Below, piece after piece: positions 24,318 through 34,900 of a stretch of DNA of 64,000 bases. The notes under the pieces were generated by a model. The model did not search any database. It was not told the DNA's origin and saw nothing but the letters and a program-made list of their open reading frames with translations. Numbering within the stretch: the first letter of the stretch is position 1; each line of letters starts with the position of its first letter. The stretch is from Arcobacter arenosus (GTDB taxonomy: Bacteria; Campylobacterota; Campylobacteria; Campylobacterales; Arcobacteraceae), in contig NZ_VANU01000001.1 in the NCBI RefSeq assembly GCF_005771535.1, forward strand, positions 434,001 to 498,000. Reading direction: 5' to 3'. Both the position numbers and the translations under genes were made by a program.

Positions 24318-25550
24318 TTATTTAAACCTTATCATATATAAAATATCTTTTAACAAAAAAATTGCACCAATACTTAATAAACTAATACCACTTTTAAAGA
24401 TTGAATCCACACCAAATAATATACCAATTGCCGAAATCATAACGCCCAATGTTGAAAAGAAAAATTGCATATTTGCGCTTTTTACTGGAACCATATCTGA
24501 AAGCATAGGTACTTTTTTCTTTCCAACAAAAGGTGAAAATCTTTCAAACCACACTAAAAAAGGTACTATTTTATACATATGTCCCGTTATTACAAAAGTG
24601 ATAAAACCAAAAATAGCAAGCCATGATAAAGTTAATAATAAATTGTGATAAGGATTAAAAATATAAATTATTCCCATAATAATTGAAATCAATAGACAAA
24701 AATATGAAAAAACCATACTTTTAAAATAAATATCAACTTCTAATCTGACTCTAGTTTTATAAATTATGAATATTTGGAAAAAATATAAAATCAAGGCAGT
24801 AAAACTTAAAATATATCCTGAATACTCTATAAATTTTATATTTATAAATGAAGACAAAACAATAAGTAGAACTCCAAAACATAAAATTGTTAATGCACTT
24901 TTTACATAAATCCAAGAAAAACTATGACTTAGCCAAAACATAGGTAATAAAACTAACGACATTCCCATAATAGTTATACCTACATAACCAACTAGCACCA
25001 AAAAAACATGTGCTTTGAGAAGCTTATAGATTTCTACATCTAAAATTCCACTATAACCTAAAGCTAGAACAATTCCAATAATCAAACCAAAAAGTAAAAA
25101 TATATTTGCAATTAAAACTGTAGTAATTATAAAGTTTAATTTTTTCACCTTCAAAATTGTCAAAAAAGTCTCAAATAAAAATATTGAAAAAGCTACAAAT
25201 GCTATTATTCCACCAAAAGGTAAAAGTGTAGGGAAATAGTAAAAACCTATTCCCATTAAAACTGTCCCAATAAATAATAAAGGATATATTATATAATACA
25301 AATCAACAGCAAAATGTCCTACTTCAAGTACAACTGGCACTAATTGTGCCATAGCCCCAAAGATTATCATCATCACAAAACCAAGTAAAAAAATATGTAC
25401 CCAAGCTAGAGTACTACTATTTAAACTGTGTGCAGTTGATATATCCATTCCAAATAATAAAAATGTACTAAATGATAAAACAAATATCCCAATAATGAAA
25501 TATGGAGATATAAGTTTAAATGGTGGAGCAAACTGCTGAGAGATATTCAT
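24318..25550 (-). CDS. Twelve-helix membrane protein, NnrS/heme-copper oxidase-like
   Basis: The product has 410 residues and is almost wholly hydrophobic, with about 12 membrane helices. Histidines occur at helix starts or ends in HIFLLGFVMMIIFGAM, HVFLVLVGYVGITIMG and FVITGHMYKIVPFLVW, a spacing that recalls heme-binding helices in NnrS and in subunit I of heme-copper oxidases. There is no complete oxidase signature and I cannot name the family. It is the second gene of the operon divergent from nor, between the 107-residue gene and DUF59 with 0-3 base gaps. A heme/NO-related role is inferred. Confidence 0.7.
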   Translation of the reverse strand: MNISQQFAPPFKLISPYFIIGIFVLSFSTFLLFGMDISTAHSLNSSTLAWVHIFLLGFVMMIIFGAMAQLVPVVLEVGHFAVDLYYIIYPLLFIGTVLMGIGFYYFPTLLPFGGIIAFVAFSIFLFETFLTILKVKKLNFIITTVLIANIFLLFGLIIGIVLALGYSGILDVEIYKLLKAHVFLVLVGYVGITIMGMSLVLLPMFWLSHSFSWIYVKSALTILCFGVLLIVLSSFINIKFIEYSGYILSFTALILYFFQIFIIYKTRVRLEVDIYFKSMVFSYFCLLISIIMGIIYIFNPYHNLLLTLSWLAIFGFITFVITGHMYKIVPFLVWFERFSPFVGKKKVPMLSDMVPVKSANMQFFFSTLGVMISAIGILFGVDSIFKSGISLLSIGAIFLLKDILYMIRFK

Positions 25551-25553
25551 TTT

Positions 25554-25877
25554 TTATCCGTGACAACTATTTTGTGTAAAATCTGTTGAATTTAAAGCAT
25601 TTACTTTTTTTGTAAAGATAATCTTTATTTTCCCATCACCTGTATCTTCTTCTAAAAAATCAAAATCTTCTTCAACTTTTGGGAATAATCCCCCTGGTGA
25701 TTTATGATTTATCATAACTAATTGAGAATTTTCATCCAATAATTGTAAACCAGCCATAGCATTTACCATTGGATCTGGTGGGCCACACATACTTGTGTCA
25801 AATTGATAAGTAGTTAAACCATCTTTAATCTCTTTGAAAAAATCAACTGTAGCGCCTAAAACTTCTATTTTTTCCAT
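25554..25877 (-). CDS. 107-residue cytoplasmic protein, DUF2249/TusA-like
   Basis: The product is a small soluble protein with no signal peptide. The segment DPMVNAMAGLQLLDENSQLVMINHKSPGGLF (about 35-65, given here only for the family pattern D-P-M-V-N-A-M, V-M-I-N-H-K-S-P) resembles the P..R...I...F..L..G..L.L.NDH.P layout of DUF2249 and TusA-like folds. C31 (SMCGPPDP) and a terminal SCHG (C105) are the only cysteines. It is the promoter-proximal gene of the NO-accessory operon and is divergent from norE, sharing its operator. Function unknown. Confidence 0.65.
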   Translation of the reverse strand: MEKIEVLGATVDFFKEIKDGLTTYQFDTSMCGPPDPMVNAMAGLQLLDENSQLVMINHKSPGGLFPKVEEDFDFLEEDTGDGKIKIIFTKKVNALNSTDFTQNSCHG

Positions 25878-25900
25878 GATAATTCCTTTTGTTTTTTGTA

Positions 25901-25969
25901 ACTATAGCAATACTGATAATGTTTCTCATTGACATAAGTCAATAAAATAAACGAATTTTTAAATATAAT
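25901..25969. promoter_or_regulatory. Shared CRP/FNR-type operator with two divergent -10 elements
   Basis: The perfect palindrome TTGACATAAGTCAA occupies 25929-25942. On the plus strand TATAAT lies at 25964-25969 (centre 31 bp away, towards norE). On the minus strand TATAGT lies at 25906-25901 (centre 32 bp away, towards the 107-residue gene). Both fit activation from about -41.5. One regulator dimer could thus turn on the nor operon and the NO-accessory operon together. Confidence 0.75.
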
Positions 25970-26006
25970 TCTACTTATAAGTATAATTTTATAAAAAGGG
26001 GAATAT

Positions 26007-26588
26007 TTGGACAGTTCAAAGAGCAACTATCCTCCAGGAGATTTTGGAATTTGGTTAATAATATATATAGAATTAATTACTTTTGGAGCCTTCTTTATTG
26101 GCTATGCATTTACTAGACGATTAGATATAGAACTTTTTAATAATTCACAACAACTATTAAATAAAGAGTTTGGTTTAATAAATACATTGGCACTTATAAC
26201 TAGTAGTTTTTTCGTTGTTAAAACAATTGAAATGATTAAACTAAATGAAACTTTAGAAAAAATTTCTAAAGCTTCAGATTATCTTTTAGTTTCAATTTCT
26301 TTAGGTGGATTATTTTTGATATTAAAGTGTATCGAGTTTTATCAAAAGTTTAGCGAAGGTATAAATCTAGGCACTAACAAATTTTTTATGTTCTATTTTA
26401 TTATGACCTCTTTTCATTTTTTACATGTTGTTTTAGGAGTTTTTATTCTATTAGTCATGTATAAAAATACTAAATTAGGCATTTATACTAAAACAAATCT
26501 TAAGGGGTTAGAGACAGGTGCTTCATACTGGCATATGGTTGATTTGGTTTGGATAATTTTATTTCCACTAATTTATATTATGAGGTAA
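26007..26588 (+). CDS. norE: NorE-like cytochrome c oxidase subunit III family protein
   Basis: The product has 193 residues and five membrane helices with the COX3-like end (GASYWHMVDLVWIILFPLIYI) and an FHFLHVVLGVFILL helix. I chose the TTG at 26007 because AAGGGGA lies six bases upstream and no ATG fits; translation then starts DSSKSNYPPGDFGIW. NorE proteins accompany norCB and raise NO reductase activity but are not catalytic. It is the first gene of the plus-strand nor operon, four bases before the norF-like gene. Confidence 0.83.
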   Translation: MDSSKSNYPPGDFGIWLIIYIELITFGAFFIGYAFTRRLDIELFNNSQQLLNKEFGLINTLALITSSFFVVKTIEMIKLNETLEKISKASDYLLVSISLGGLFLILKCIEFYQKFSEGINLGTNKFFMFYFIMTSFHFLHVVLGVFILLVMYKNTKLGIYTKTNLKGLETGASYWHMVDLVWIILFPLIYIMR

Positions 26589-26591
26589 ATT

Positions 26592-26834
26592 ATGAAATTA
26601 AAAACAATATGGATATTTCTTATTTTTTTAACAACACTTACTTTTATATTAGGAAAAATTGAGCTTTCACCTTATTTTTTTATTGCGTTAATTCTTTTAA
26701 CTACATTTATAAAAGGACAGTTAGTAATTGACTTTTTCATGGGATTGAAAGATGTAAGTTTAAAGTATAGATTAATTGTCTCATTATGGTTGTTTATAGT
26801 AATTATTTTAATAGGATTGGCTTTTTTGATTTAA
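26592..26834 (+). CDS. norF: NorF-like small membrane protein (cytochrome oxidase subunit IV type)
   Basis: The product has 80 residues with three hydrophobic helices (about 5-22, 27-47, 60-79). The FFIALILLTTFIKGQLVIDFFMGLK region matches the pattern of prokaryotic cytochrome c oxidase subunit IV / NorF proteins (IKGxxVxDxFMxL). It follows norE by three bases. A stabilising or assembly role for NorCB is known for the family; the name is given mostly from topology and position. Confidence 0.7.
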   Translation: MKLKTIWIFLIFLTTLTFILGKIELSPYFFIALILLTTFIKGQLVIDFFMGLKDVSLKYRLIVSLWLFIVIILIGLAFLI

Positions 26835-26837
26835 TAT

Positions 26838-26857
26838 ATTCTATCTAAAGGTAGAAT
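26838..26857 (+). repeat. Hairpin between norF and norC
   Basis: ATTCTATC (26838-26845) pairs with GGTAGAAT (26850-26857), 8 bp including one G-T pair, around a TAAA loop. It begins three bases after the norF stop and lacks a T-tract, so it is more likely an mRNA processing or stability element that raises norCB over norEF than a terminator. Confidence 0.4.
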
Positions 26858-26921
26858 TAATAAAACATAAGTTATGATTCCAAAATACTACTTCAGAGTA
26901 GAAATAAAAAAGGAGAAATAT

Positions 26922-27368
26922 ATGGAAGAAAGAATTACCAAAAGTATGGCACGAAACATATACTTTGGTGGGGGTCTTTTTGCTATTTTAGTTTTTGCAG
27001 GATTAACAATGGACACTGTAAAACAAGTTCCAAAAAGATCAAAAGCTCAAAATATAACAGAATCTGTTGCCATGGGTAAAAACTTATGGGAAGTTAATAA
27101 CTGTGTAGGTTGTCATACCTTAATGGGGGAAGGAGCTTATTATGCACCTGAATTAGCAAATGTATTTAACAGAAGAGGAAATTCTGATGAAGCAACATTT
27201 AAAAGTTATATGCAAGGATGGATGGCAGCACAACCATTACATGCCCCAGATAGAAGAAAAATGCCACAGTTTAACCTGTCAGCAGAAGAAGTAGATAATC
27301 TTTCAGATTTTCTAATTTGGACATCAAAAATTGATGATAATGAATGGCCACCAAATATTGAAGGTTAG
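26922..27368 (+). CDS. norC: NorC, nitric oxide reductase cytochrome c subunit
   Basis: The product has 148 residues from ATG 26922, chosen for AAGGAG nine bases upstream; an in-frame ATG at 26874 lacks a ribosome site. One N-terminal membrane anchor (about 11-30) is followed by a periplasmic cytochrome c domain with CVGCH (C61, C64, H65) and the family's THxxxGEGAYYAPELANV-like continuation, with a Met ligand in RRKMPQFNLS. NorC passes electrons to the heme b of NorB. It is ten bases before norB. Confidence 0.95.
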   Translation: MEERITKSMARNIYFGGGLFAILVFAGLTMDTVKQVPKRSKAQNITESVAMGKNLWEVNNCVGCHTLMGEGAYYAPELANVFNRRGNSDEATFKSYMQGWMAAQPLHAPDRRKMPQFNLSAEEVDNLSDFLIWTSKIDDNEWPPNIEG

Positions 27369-28754
<1,386 letters not shown>

Positions 28755-28755
28755 A

Positions 28756-30522
28756 ATGCTTGAATGGGAAGAAGATGCAGGAAAAGCTTGGGATAGGTTT
28801 TTACGTAAAAAAACTACTATTTCAAATAAACAAGCCCAAGTTGAATTCCAAACTCTTTCTAAACAATTAAAAATCTTTTATCACCTTTTAGGAGGTGATA
28901 AAGGTAAAGAGTTAAAAATAACTGATAAAAGAGATATAAAAAAGTCAATAACATTTTTACAAAAAATATCTGGTTATGGAAAATCATTTTTTTTAACTTG
29001 GCAAGATGAAGATGCAATTTATTTCCCTCCAAAACTTGATATTTTACCAACAAAAGAAGAGAATATAATGCTTTATTTTTGGTTAGTTGCAATGGCTACA
29101 AATATAAATGTAGATAGTTCAAATATGATAGATGAAAATCAAAAAGTATCAAAGTATCTTTGTGATAAATATACTGGTTTTAATACATTTTATATCAAAG
29201 CAAAAAAGTATCTTATCTCAAAAATACCAGAACTTGTATATATTGATGAAAAGAATATAGAATTTGATGATAATTATCCATTTATAATGTGGATTTATCC
29301 ATCTTTGAATAAAAATTCTAAATTAAGAAATTCTTACGAGGAAGAGAGTCAATCACAAAGAAAAGATGAAAAAACTGAATCTTTAAAAATGAAGAAAAAA
29401 GCTAAACAAATTGATGATAAAAAAAAGACAGATGGTTTTATGGCTTTTATTCCTGAAGGAATGATGAGTATTTTAGAACAAGTAAATGTTGATAGAGCAG
29501 AAGATGATAGTTTTGATGAAGATGCTTTATATAATGCCCAAGATTTAGATGAGATTACTTTAGGACAGAAAAAAGCGAATTTAAATTCTAGATTAAAAAT
29601 GGATTTGGATATTAAAGCTAGTATAAATGAAGAGTACCCTATTGGACGTGGTCATTTTCTTGATGAATGGGATTATACAAAAAAAACTTATTTGAAAAAC
29701 TATGTACGTATAAAACCAATTATTTCAGTGAATACAGAAGAGATACCTTTACCAAAAAGACTTCAAAAAACTGTTAAAAAAATACAGTCAGAACTTGATT
29801 TACTAGAAATCAATAGATTTAAAAATAACCATTTGCCTTATGGGGATGAGATTTGTATTGATACATGGATAGATTATAAAGGACACCAAAATAAATCTTT
29901 ACATCATCAAAAATTTTATGAGAATTTTGAAAAAAAAACCAGAGATATGGCAACTCTTATTTTAGCCGATATCTCATTATCAACAGAAGCTGGAATTACA
30001 CAAGAGATACGGGTAATTGATATGATAAAAGATGGTCTTATGGTTTTTTCACAAGCTTTAGAAAAACTTGAAGATAAGTTTGCAATATATGCTTTTTCAT
30101 CAAATAAAAACACAAATGTAAAATTTCATATTATTAAAAACTTTAAAGAGAAATATTCAAACTTAATTAGAGGAAGAATTGAAGCAATAAAACCTGGTTA
30201 TTACACAAGATTAGGTGCAGCGATTAGAGAATCAACTAAGATTTTAAATAAGCAACAAAATCAAAATAAACTCTTATTAATCATAAGTGATGGAAAACCA
30301 AATGATATAGATAGATATGATGGAAGATATGGCATTGAAGATACAAAAAAAGCTATTGAAGAAGTAAAACAAAAAGGTATTACTCCTTTTTGCATAACAA
30401 TTGATATTGAAGCAAAAGATTATCTCTCATATTTATTTGGTAAAAATGGCTATGCTGTTGTAAGAGACAGCAAAAAACTACCAAAAATTATGCCTGAAGT
30501 ATATATAAATTTAACAAAATAA
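28756..30522 (+). CDS. norD: NorD-like protein with C-terminal von Willebrand factor A domain
   Basis: The product has 588 residues and is cytoplasmic. The N-terminal 350 residues are helical, with a charged linker (about 190-220, rich in Lys/Glu/Ser). The vWA domain (about 390-588) has a MIDAS-like DISLSTEA near residue 402, with SDGKPNDIDRYDGRYG near 515. NorD together with the MoxR-type ATPase NorQ inserts non-heme iron FeB into NorB. It starts one base after norB and is followed by norQ after 15 bases. Confidence 0.9.
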   Translation: MLEWEEDAGKAWDRFLRKKTTISNKQAQVEFQTLSKQLKIFYHLLGGDKGKELKITDKRDIKKSITFLQKISGYGKSFFLTWQDEDAIYFPPKLDILPTKEENIMLYFWLVAMATNINVDSSNMIDENQKVSKYLCDKYTGFNTFYIKAKKYLISKIPELVYIDEKNIEFDDNYPFIMWIYPSLNKNSKLRNSYEEESQSQRKDEKTESLKMKKKAKQIDDKKKTDGFMAFIPEGMMSILEQVNVDRAEDDSFDEDALYNAQDLDEITLGQKKANLNSRLKMDLDIKASINEEYPIGRGHFLDEWDYTKKTYLKNYVRIKPIISVNTEEIPLPKRLQKTVKKIQSELDLLEINRFKNNHLPYGDEICIDTWIDYKGHQNKSLHHQKFYENFEKKTRDMATLILADISLSTEAGITQEIRVIDMIKDGLMVFSQALEKLEDKFAIYAFSSNKNTNVKFHIIKNFKEKYSNLIRGRIEAIKPGYYTRLGAAIRESTKILNKQQNQNKLLLIISDGKPNDIDRYDGRYGIEDTKKAIEEVKQKGITPFCITIDIEAKDYLSYLFGKNGYAVVRDSKKLPKIMPEVYINLTK

Positions 30523-30537
30523 AAAAGGAAATTAATA

Positions 30538-31338
30538 ATGTCAAATACATACTATTTATCCCAAACAAATGAAGTTGAACTTTTTGAAGCTGCAGCTTCT
30601 ATGAATTTACCTATTCTTATAAAAGGTCCTACAGGATGTGGAAAAACTAGATTTATTGAACATATGGGTGAAAAACTAAATAGAGAAGTTTATACAGTGG
30701 TTTGCCATGATGATTTAAGTGCTGCTGATTTAATAGGACGACATCTAATAGACGAAAATGGAACATATTGGCAAGATGGACCACTTACAAAAGCAGTTAG
30801 AGATGGAGGAATTTGCTATTTAGATGAAATTATAGAAGCTAGAAAAGATACAACTGTAATTTTACACTCTTTAGCTGATTATAGAAGAGTTTTACCAATA
30901 GATAGAACAGGAGAAGTAATTGAAGCACATCCAGATTTTATGTTAGTTGTTTCATATAATCCTGGATATCAAAATGTTTTAAAAGGTATGAAACCAAGTA
31001 CAAAACAAAGGTTTATCTCCCTTAGTTTTACTTATCCAGAAAAAGAAGTGGAAAAAAAGATAATTATCAAAGAAAGTGGTGCTGATGAAAATATTGCACA
31101 AAAGTTAGTAGATATTGCACATGAGATTAGACAATTAAGTGATACAGACATTCAAGAAGCTGTATCAACAAGATTACTTGTTTACGCTGCAAAACTTATT
31201 GTCAAAGGGTTTAATCCATATAATGCTTGTATTCACTCTTTAGTAGAATCTTTAAGTGATGAAGATGATGTTTTGGAAGTTTTAGAAAAACTGATATCAT
31301 TACATTTTACAAAAAAAGAGTTTGATAAAAGTCAGTAA
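30538..31338 (+). CDS. norQ: NorQ, MoxR-type AAA+ ATPase
   Basis: The product has 266 residues: Walker A GPTGCGKTRF near residue 32, Walker B ICYLDEIIEA near 91, sensor 1 FMLVVSYNPGYQNVLKGMKP and an arginine-finger-type segment (STKQRFISLSF). The order of motifs is that of the CbbQ/NirQ/NorQ family. It partners the vWA protein NorD to activate NorCB. Nearly always NorQ precedes norCB in Pseudomonas; here it follows norD. Confidence 0.94.
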   Translation: MSNTYYLSQTNEVELFEAAASMNLPILIKGPTGCGKTRFIEHMGEKLNREVYTVVCHDDLSAADLIGRHLIDENGTYWQDGPLTKAVRDGGICYLDEIIEARKDTTVILHSLADYRRVLPIDRTGEVIEAHPDFMLVVSYNPGYQNVLKGMKPSTKQRFISLSFTYPEKEVEKKIIIKESGADENIAQKLVDIAHEIRQLSDTDIQEAVSTRLLVYAAKLIVKGFNPYNACIHSLVESLSDEDDVLEVLEKLISLHFTKKEFDKSQ

Positions 31339-31401
31339 AAATAATGCTATTCCTTGTTTTAGATATAGAAAAGAAATATTGATTATAAAAAACATTGTAG
31401 T

Positions 31402-31420
31402 TTAACTAATTATTAACTAA
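31402..31420 (+). promoter_or_regulatory. Direct repeat upstream of the Rrf2 regulator gene
   Basis: TTAACTAA occurs twice, at 31402-31409 and 31413-31420, an 11-bp period that puts both copies on one face of the helix. The pair lies 25 bases before the GTG start of the NsrR-like gene, where an operator for autoregulation could sit. No other copy was noticed at the nor or nos promoters. Confidence 0.35.
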
Positions 31421-31444
31421 AATATAAATAAAAAAGAGCTGATT

Positions 31445-31855
31445 GTGAAACTAAATACTACAACTGAATATGCACTTAGAATTTTGATATTTATGGCAAA
31501 AAATCAAAATGAATTATTTCACACAAAAGAAATATCTGAAACTTTAAATATATCTTATAAATATATGACTAAAATAATTACACTATTGTCTAATAATGAA
31601 CTTATAATTTCAAAAAAAGGTAAAAATGGGGGTATTACACTAAAAAAAGACAGTGGTGAAATATCAATAAAAGACATTTTGATAATTATGAATGATTTAG
31701 ATGATGATAAATGTATATTAGGTCTTGGTTTATGCAGTGAAAAAAACAAATGTGCTATGCATGAAACTTGGATGGAATCAAAAAATTCAATAAGTCATAC
31801 TTTTTCTAAAACTACTATAAAAGAGTTAGCTTTAAATCCTAATTCTTTAATTTAA
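31445..31855 (+). CDS. nsrR: Rrf2 family regulator, NsrR-like
   Basis: The product has 136 residues from a GTG start preceded by AAAGAG. The N-terminal winged helix is typical of Rrf2 proteins (LNTTTEYALRILIFMA, then ISETLNISYKYMTKII, then KGKNGGITL). Three cysteines in CILGLGLC-SEKNKC (spacings six and five) fit the [2Fe-2S]/[4Fe-4S] binding region of NsrR, which has slightly shorter spacing in E. coli. Placed 106 bases after norQ, it is probably an NO sensor that controls local NO detoxification genes. IscR is excluded by context but other Rrf2 members cannot be. Confidence 0.8.
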   Translation: MKLNTTTEYALRILIFMAKNQNELFHTKEISETLNISYKYMTKIITLLSNNELIISKKGKNGGITLKKDSGEISIKDILIIMNDLDDDKCILGLGLCSEKNKCAMHETWMESKNSISHTFSKTTIKELALNPNSLI

Positions 31856-31879
31856 CTCATAATGATAAATCATTTTGAG
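31856..31879 (+). terminator. Hairpin after the NsrR-like gene
   Basis: CTCATAATGAT (31856-31866) pairs with ATCATTTTGAG (31869-31879) with one internal T-T mismatch. It begins at the base after the stop codon. The following sequence is A-rich rather than T-rich, so it is a weak plus-strand terminator. Confidence 0.45.
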
Positions 31880-31992
31880 ATAAAAAGGAATGACAATATC
31901 CCTATAATATATTGATGGTTTTATCCTATCTAATAAATTAACATTTTTGAACTTACACAGTTAAATTGGCATTATCCAAATATCTTGCAATT

Positions 31993-34900
31993 TTATACTC
32001 CTAATAATCTTTTTATTTGTTCAAATTTTTCTTCTACTAAACTCTTTTTAAAGTCTTTTACTTCTATCTCTTGCAAAATATCACAAACTTCAACTAAAGC
32101 AACATTTAAGCATGAGTTTTTAATGTAATGAGCCTTTAATCTTATATTATCTTTATCATTTTCCTTGATAAAATTTTCAAGTTCATCTAAATCTTTGATA
32201 ATATCTTTTGAAAACTTATCTACAACCATTTTTGCTATTTTTTCATTTACACCCAATTTATCAATAATTTTTTCTAAATCTATACCAAAATTTTCTAACT
32301 CTTTATCTTCTAAAATGAAAGTTTCTTCTTCTAATATATTTAAAGGTTTATCATTTAAAAACTTTGCAAATACCTTTGTTAAATCAGTTGAATTGATAGG
32401 TTTACTTAAATAATCATTCATACCTAAATCTAAAAATCTTTCTCTATCCCCTTTAATGGCATTTGCAGTTAATGCAATAATTGGAGTTTGTTCTAAATCT
32501 TTTTCTTTTTCATATTTTCTAATCTCTTTAAAAGATTTAATTCCATCCATAATAGGCATATTAATATCCATAAAAATCAAATCATAATTAGAATTTTTCT
32601 TATACTCTTCAAGGGTTTCAAGTCCATTTTCTTTTATTGTAAAATCTATCTCTAAAGATTCTAAAATATATGAAATCAATTCTTGATTTGCAAAATTATC
32701 TTCAGCAACTAAAATCTTTGCATCATAACTATTTTTTACCTCAGTATATTCAGATGGGATATTCTTATTCTTTTTTCTCAAAAGTTCTCGTAATCCATCA
32801 TTTATCTTTGAAGGATAGAAAGGTAAGGCAACAAAGAATTCATCACCTTTTAAAGTAAATTGTCTTGAATCTTTTTCATATTCCAATAAAATTAAGATTG
32901 AGTTTTTTGGATATTTTTTTCTTATTAAATCTAATTCTAATTTGTTTTTAAATGGATAAATTATAATGTTCTCACTAGTTAAAATTGAAGTTGGTTTTCC
33001 AAAAATATCTAAATATCTTTTTGAGTAATGATAAAGATCATTATCCTCTTTTTCAATTGTATATTTTAAACTAGTTAAATAATCTTTATCATCAAAAATT
33101 GTATTAGGACATATTGTAAAATCCATATCAAACCAAAACTTAGTTCCTTTTCCAATTTCACTTTTTACATTTAACTGAGACCCAAAAGCATTTATAATAT
33201 GACTACAAATACTTAGACCTAAACCTGTACCTTCATATTGTCTACTTCTTTTATGGTCAACTTGAACAAAAGGTTGAAAAATTTTATTTAACTTATCATC
33301 AGGAATCCCAATACCATTATCTAAAATCTCAAATCTAATTATTGTTTTAGTATCTTTTGTTTCAACAACAAAAATATTTAATTCAACAGTACCACGACTT
33401 TGGGTAAATTTAATTGCATTACTTAAAAGATTCGATAAAACCTGTCTAATTCTAACTCCATCAGTCATTAAACAAAGTGGAACTTTGTGGTCAAGATTTA
33501 ATACTAGTCTTATATCTTTTTCAATGGCTCTTTTTGAAAAAAGTTCAACTACATGTTCACTAATAAAATATATATCTGACTCTTCAATTGTAATATCAAA
33601 ATTACCACTTTCTATTTTTGAAATATCTAAAATATCATTTATTATTGATAATAATGAGTTAGCACTTGTATGTATCACTTCAGCTTGTTTTCTTGATTGA
33701 AGTTCTAATTCCTCTTTTTGACTTAATAACTCAGAAAAACCAATAATAGCATTAAGTGGAGTTCTTATCTCATGGGACATATTAGCTAAAAATGTTGATT
33801 TAGCCTCATCTGCTTTTTGTGCTCTTTTTAGTGTTTGCTTTAGATGCTCTGTTCTTTGTGTTATTTGATTTTCTAAATTTTCATTAATATTAACTAATTC
33901 TTTTGTTTTCTCTTGAACTTTTTCTTCAAGATTTTCATTTAATAGTTTTTGTTCATTTATTAAATTTTCTATTTGATCAGCCATTTTATTAAATGATTGT
34001 TCTAAATTACCAATTTCATCATTTGTATCAACTTTAATTCTATAATCAAATTTTTTACTAATGAATTTTTGTGTACCAATAAGAAGTTTTTTAATTTTTC
34101 CACTTATATAGTTTGAAACTGCCACAGCAATTGCAATTACAATAATAACCATCAGAAAAGTTATAATTGTAAGTTCGTTAACTAGTGAATTGATATAGTG
34201 TTTAATTTCAGATTTATTTTCACTAATAATCTCTTCCATATGTTGGGTTTGTTCATCTAAAATCTTATTTACACTTCTTTTTGTTTCATTTGCAGCAGCA
34301 TGAAATTCATCTACATTTGCCCCAATTGTAACAAATCCAAAACCTCTTTTTGAATCCTTATATTTCCCTGTATAATATGGTATTGCTGCAGCTGTTGTAA
34401 GTTTCCAAACCTTACTCCAATATATAACAAAAGAGCCATACCCTCCATTTTTTGTTAATTGCATCCAACCTTGACATTGTGGTGCAAAATTTAAATATCG
34501 ACAATCTAGTCCTAAAGTTCCATCTTTTATTTGTGATAAATTTGGTTTTTTACTTAATGACTGTTCTTCAAAAGTTGGGTAATCTTTTAAAAACTCATTT
34601 ATAGATTTTTGTGAAGTTTTAAATTTTGTTGCCAAATCATTACTTAACCATGGAATTTCTCTTTCTCCTGTTTCCTTATTAAATCCAGAGATGAAATAAT
34701 CCCTTGGATGGGAAATATTTCTGCCAAGATTATCCCACATAAAAGCATAATTCCCTGCACTTGCATCAGAGATATTTTGGGTAGGGTAATCTTCTGTAGG
34801 ATGTAAAGTATCTGTAAATTGCATTAGATGTTCATGGTCTAAAGCTAAAGATAAATATCCTATTTTAGTATTGTTTTTAAATACGGGAGTTACAAACCTA

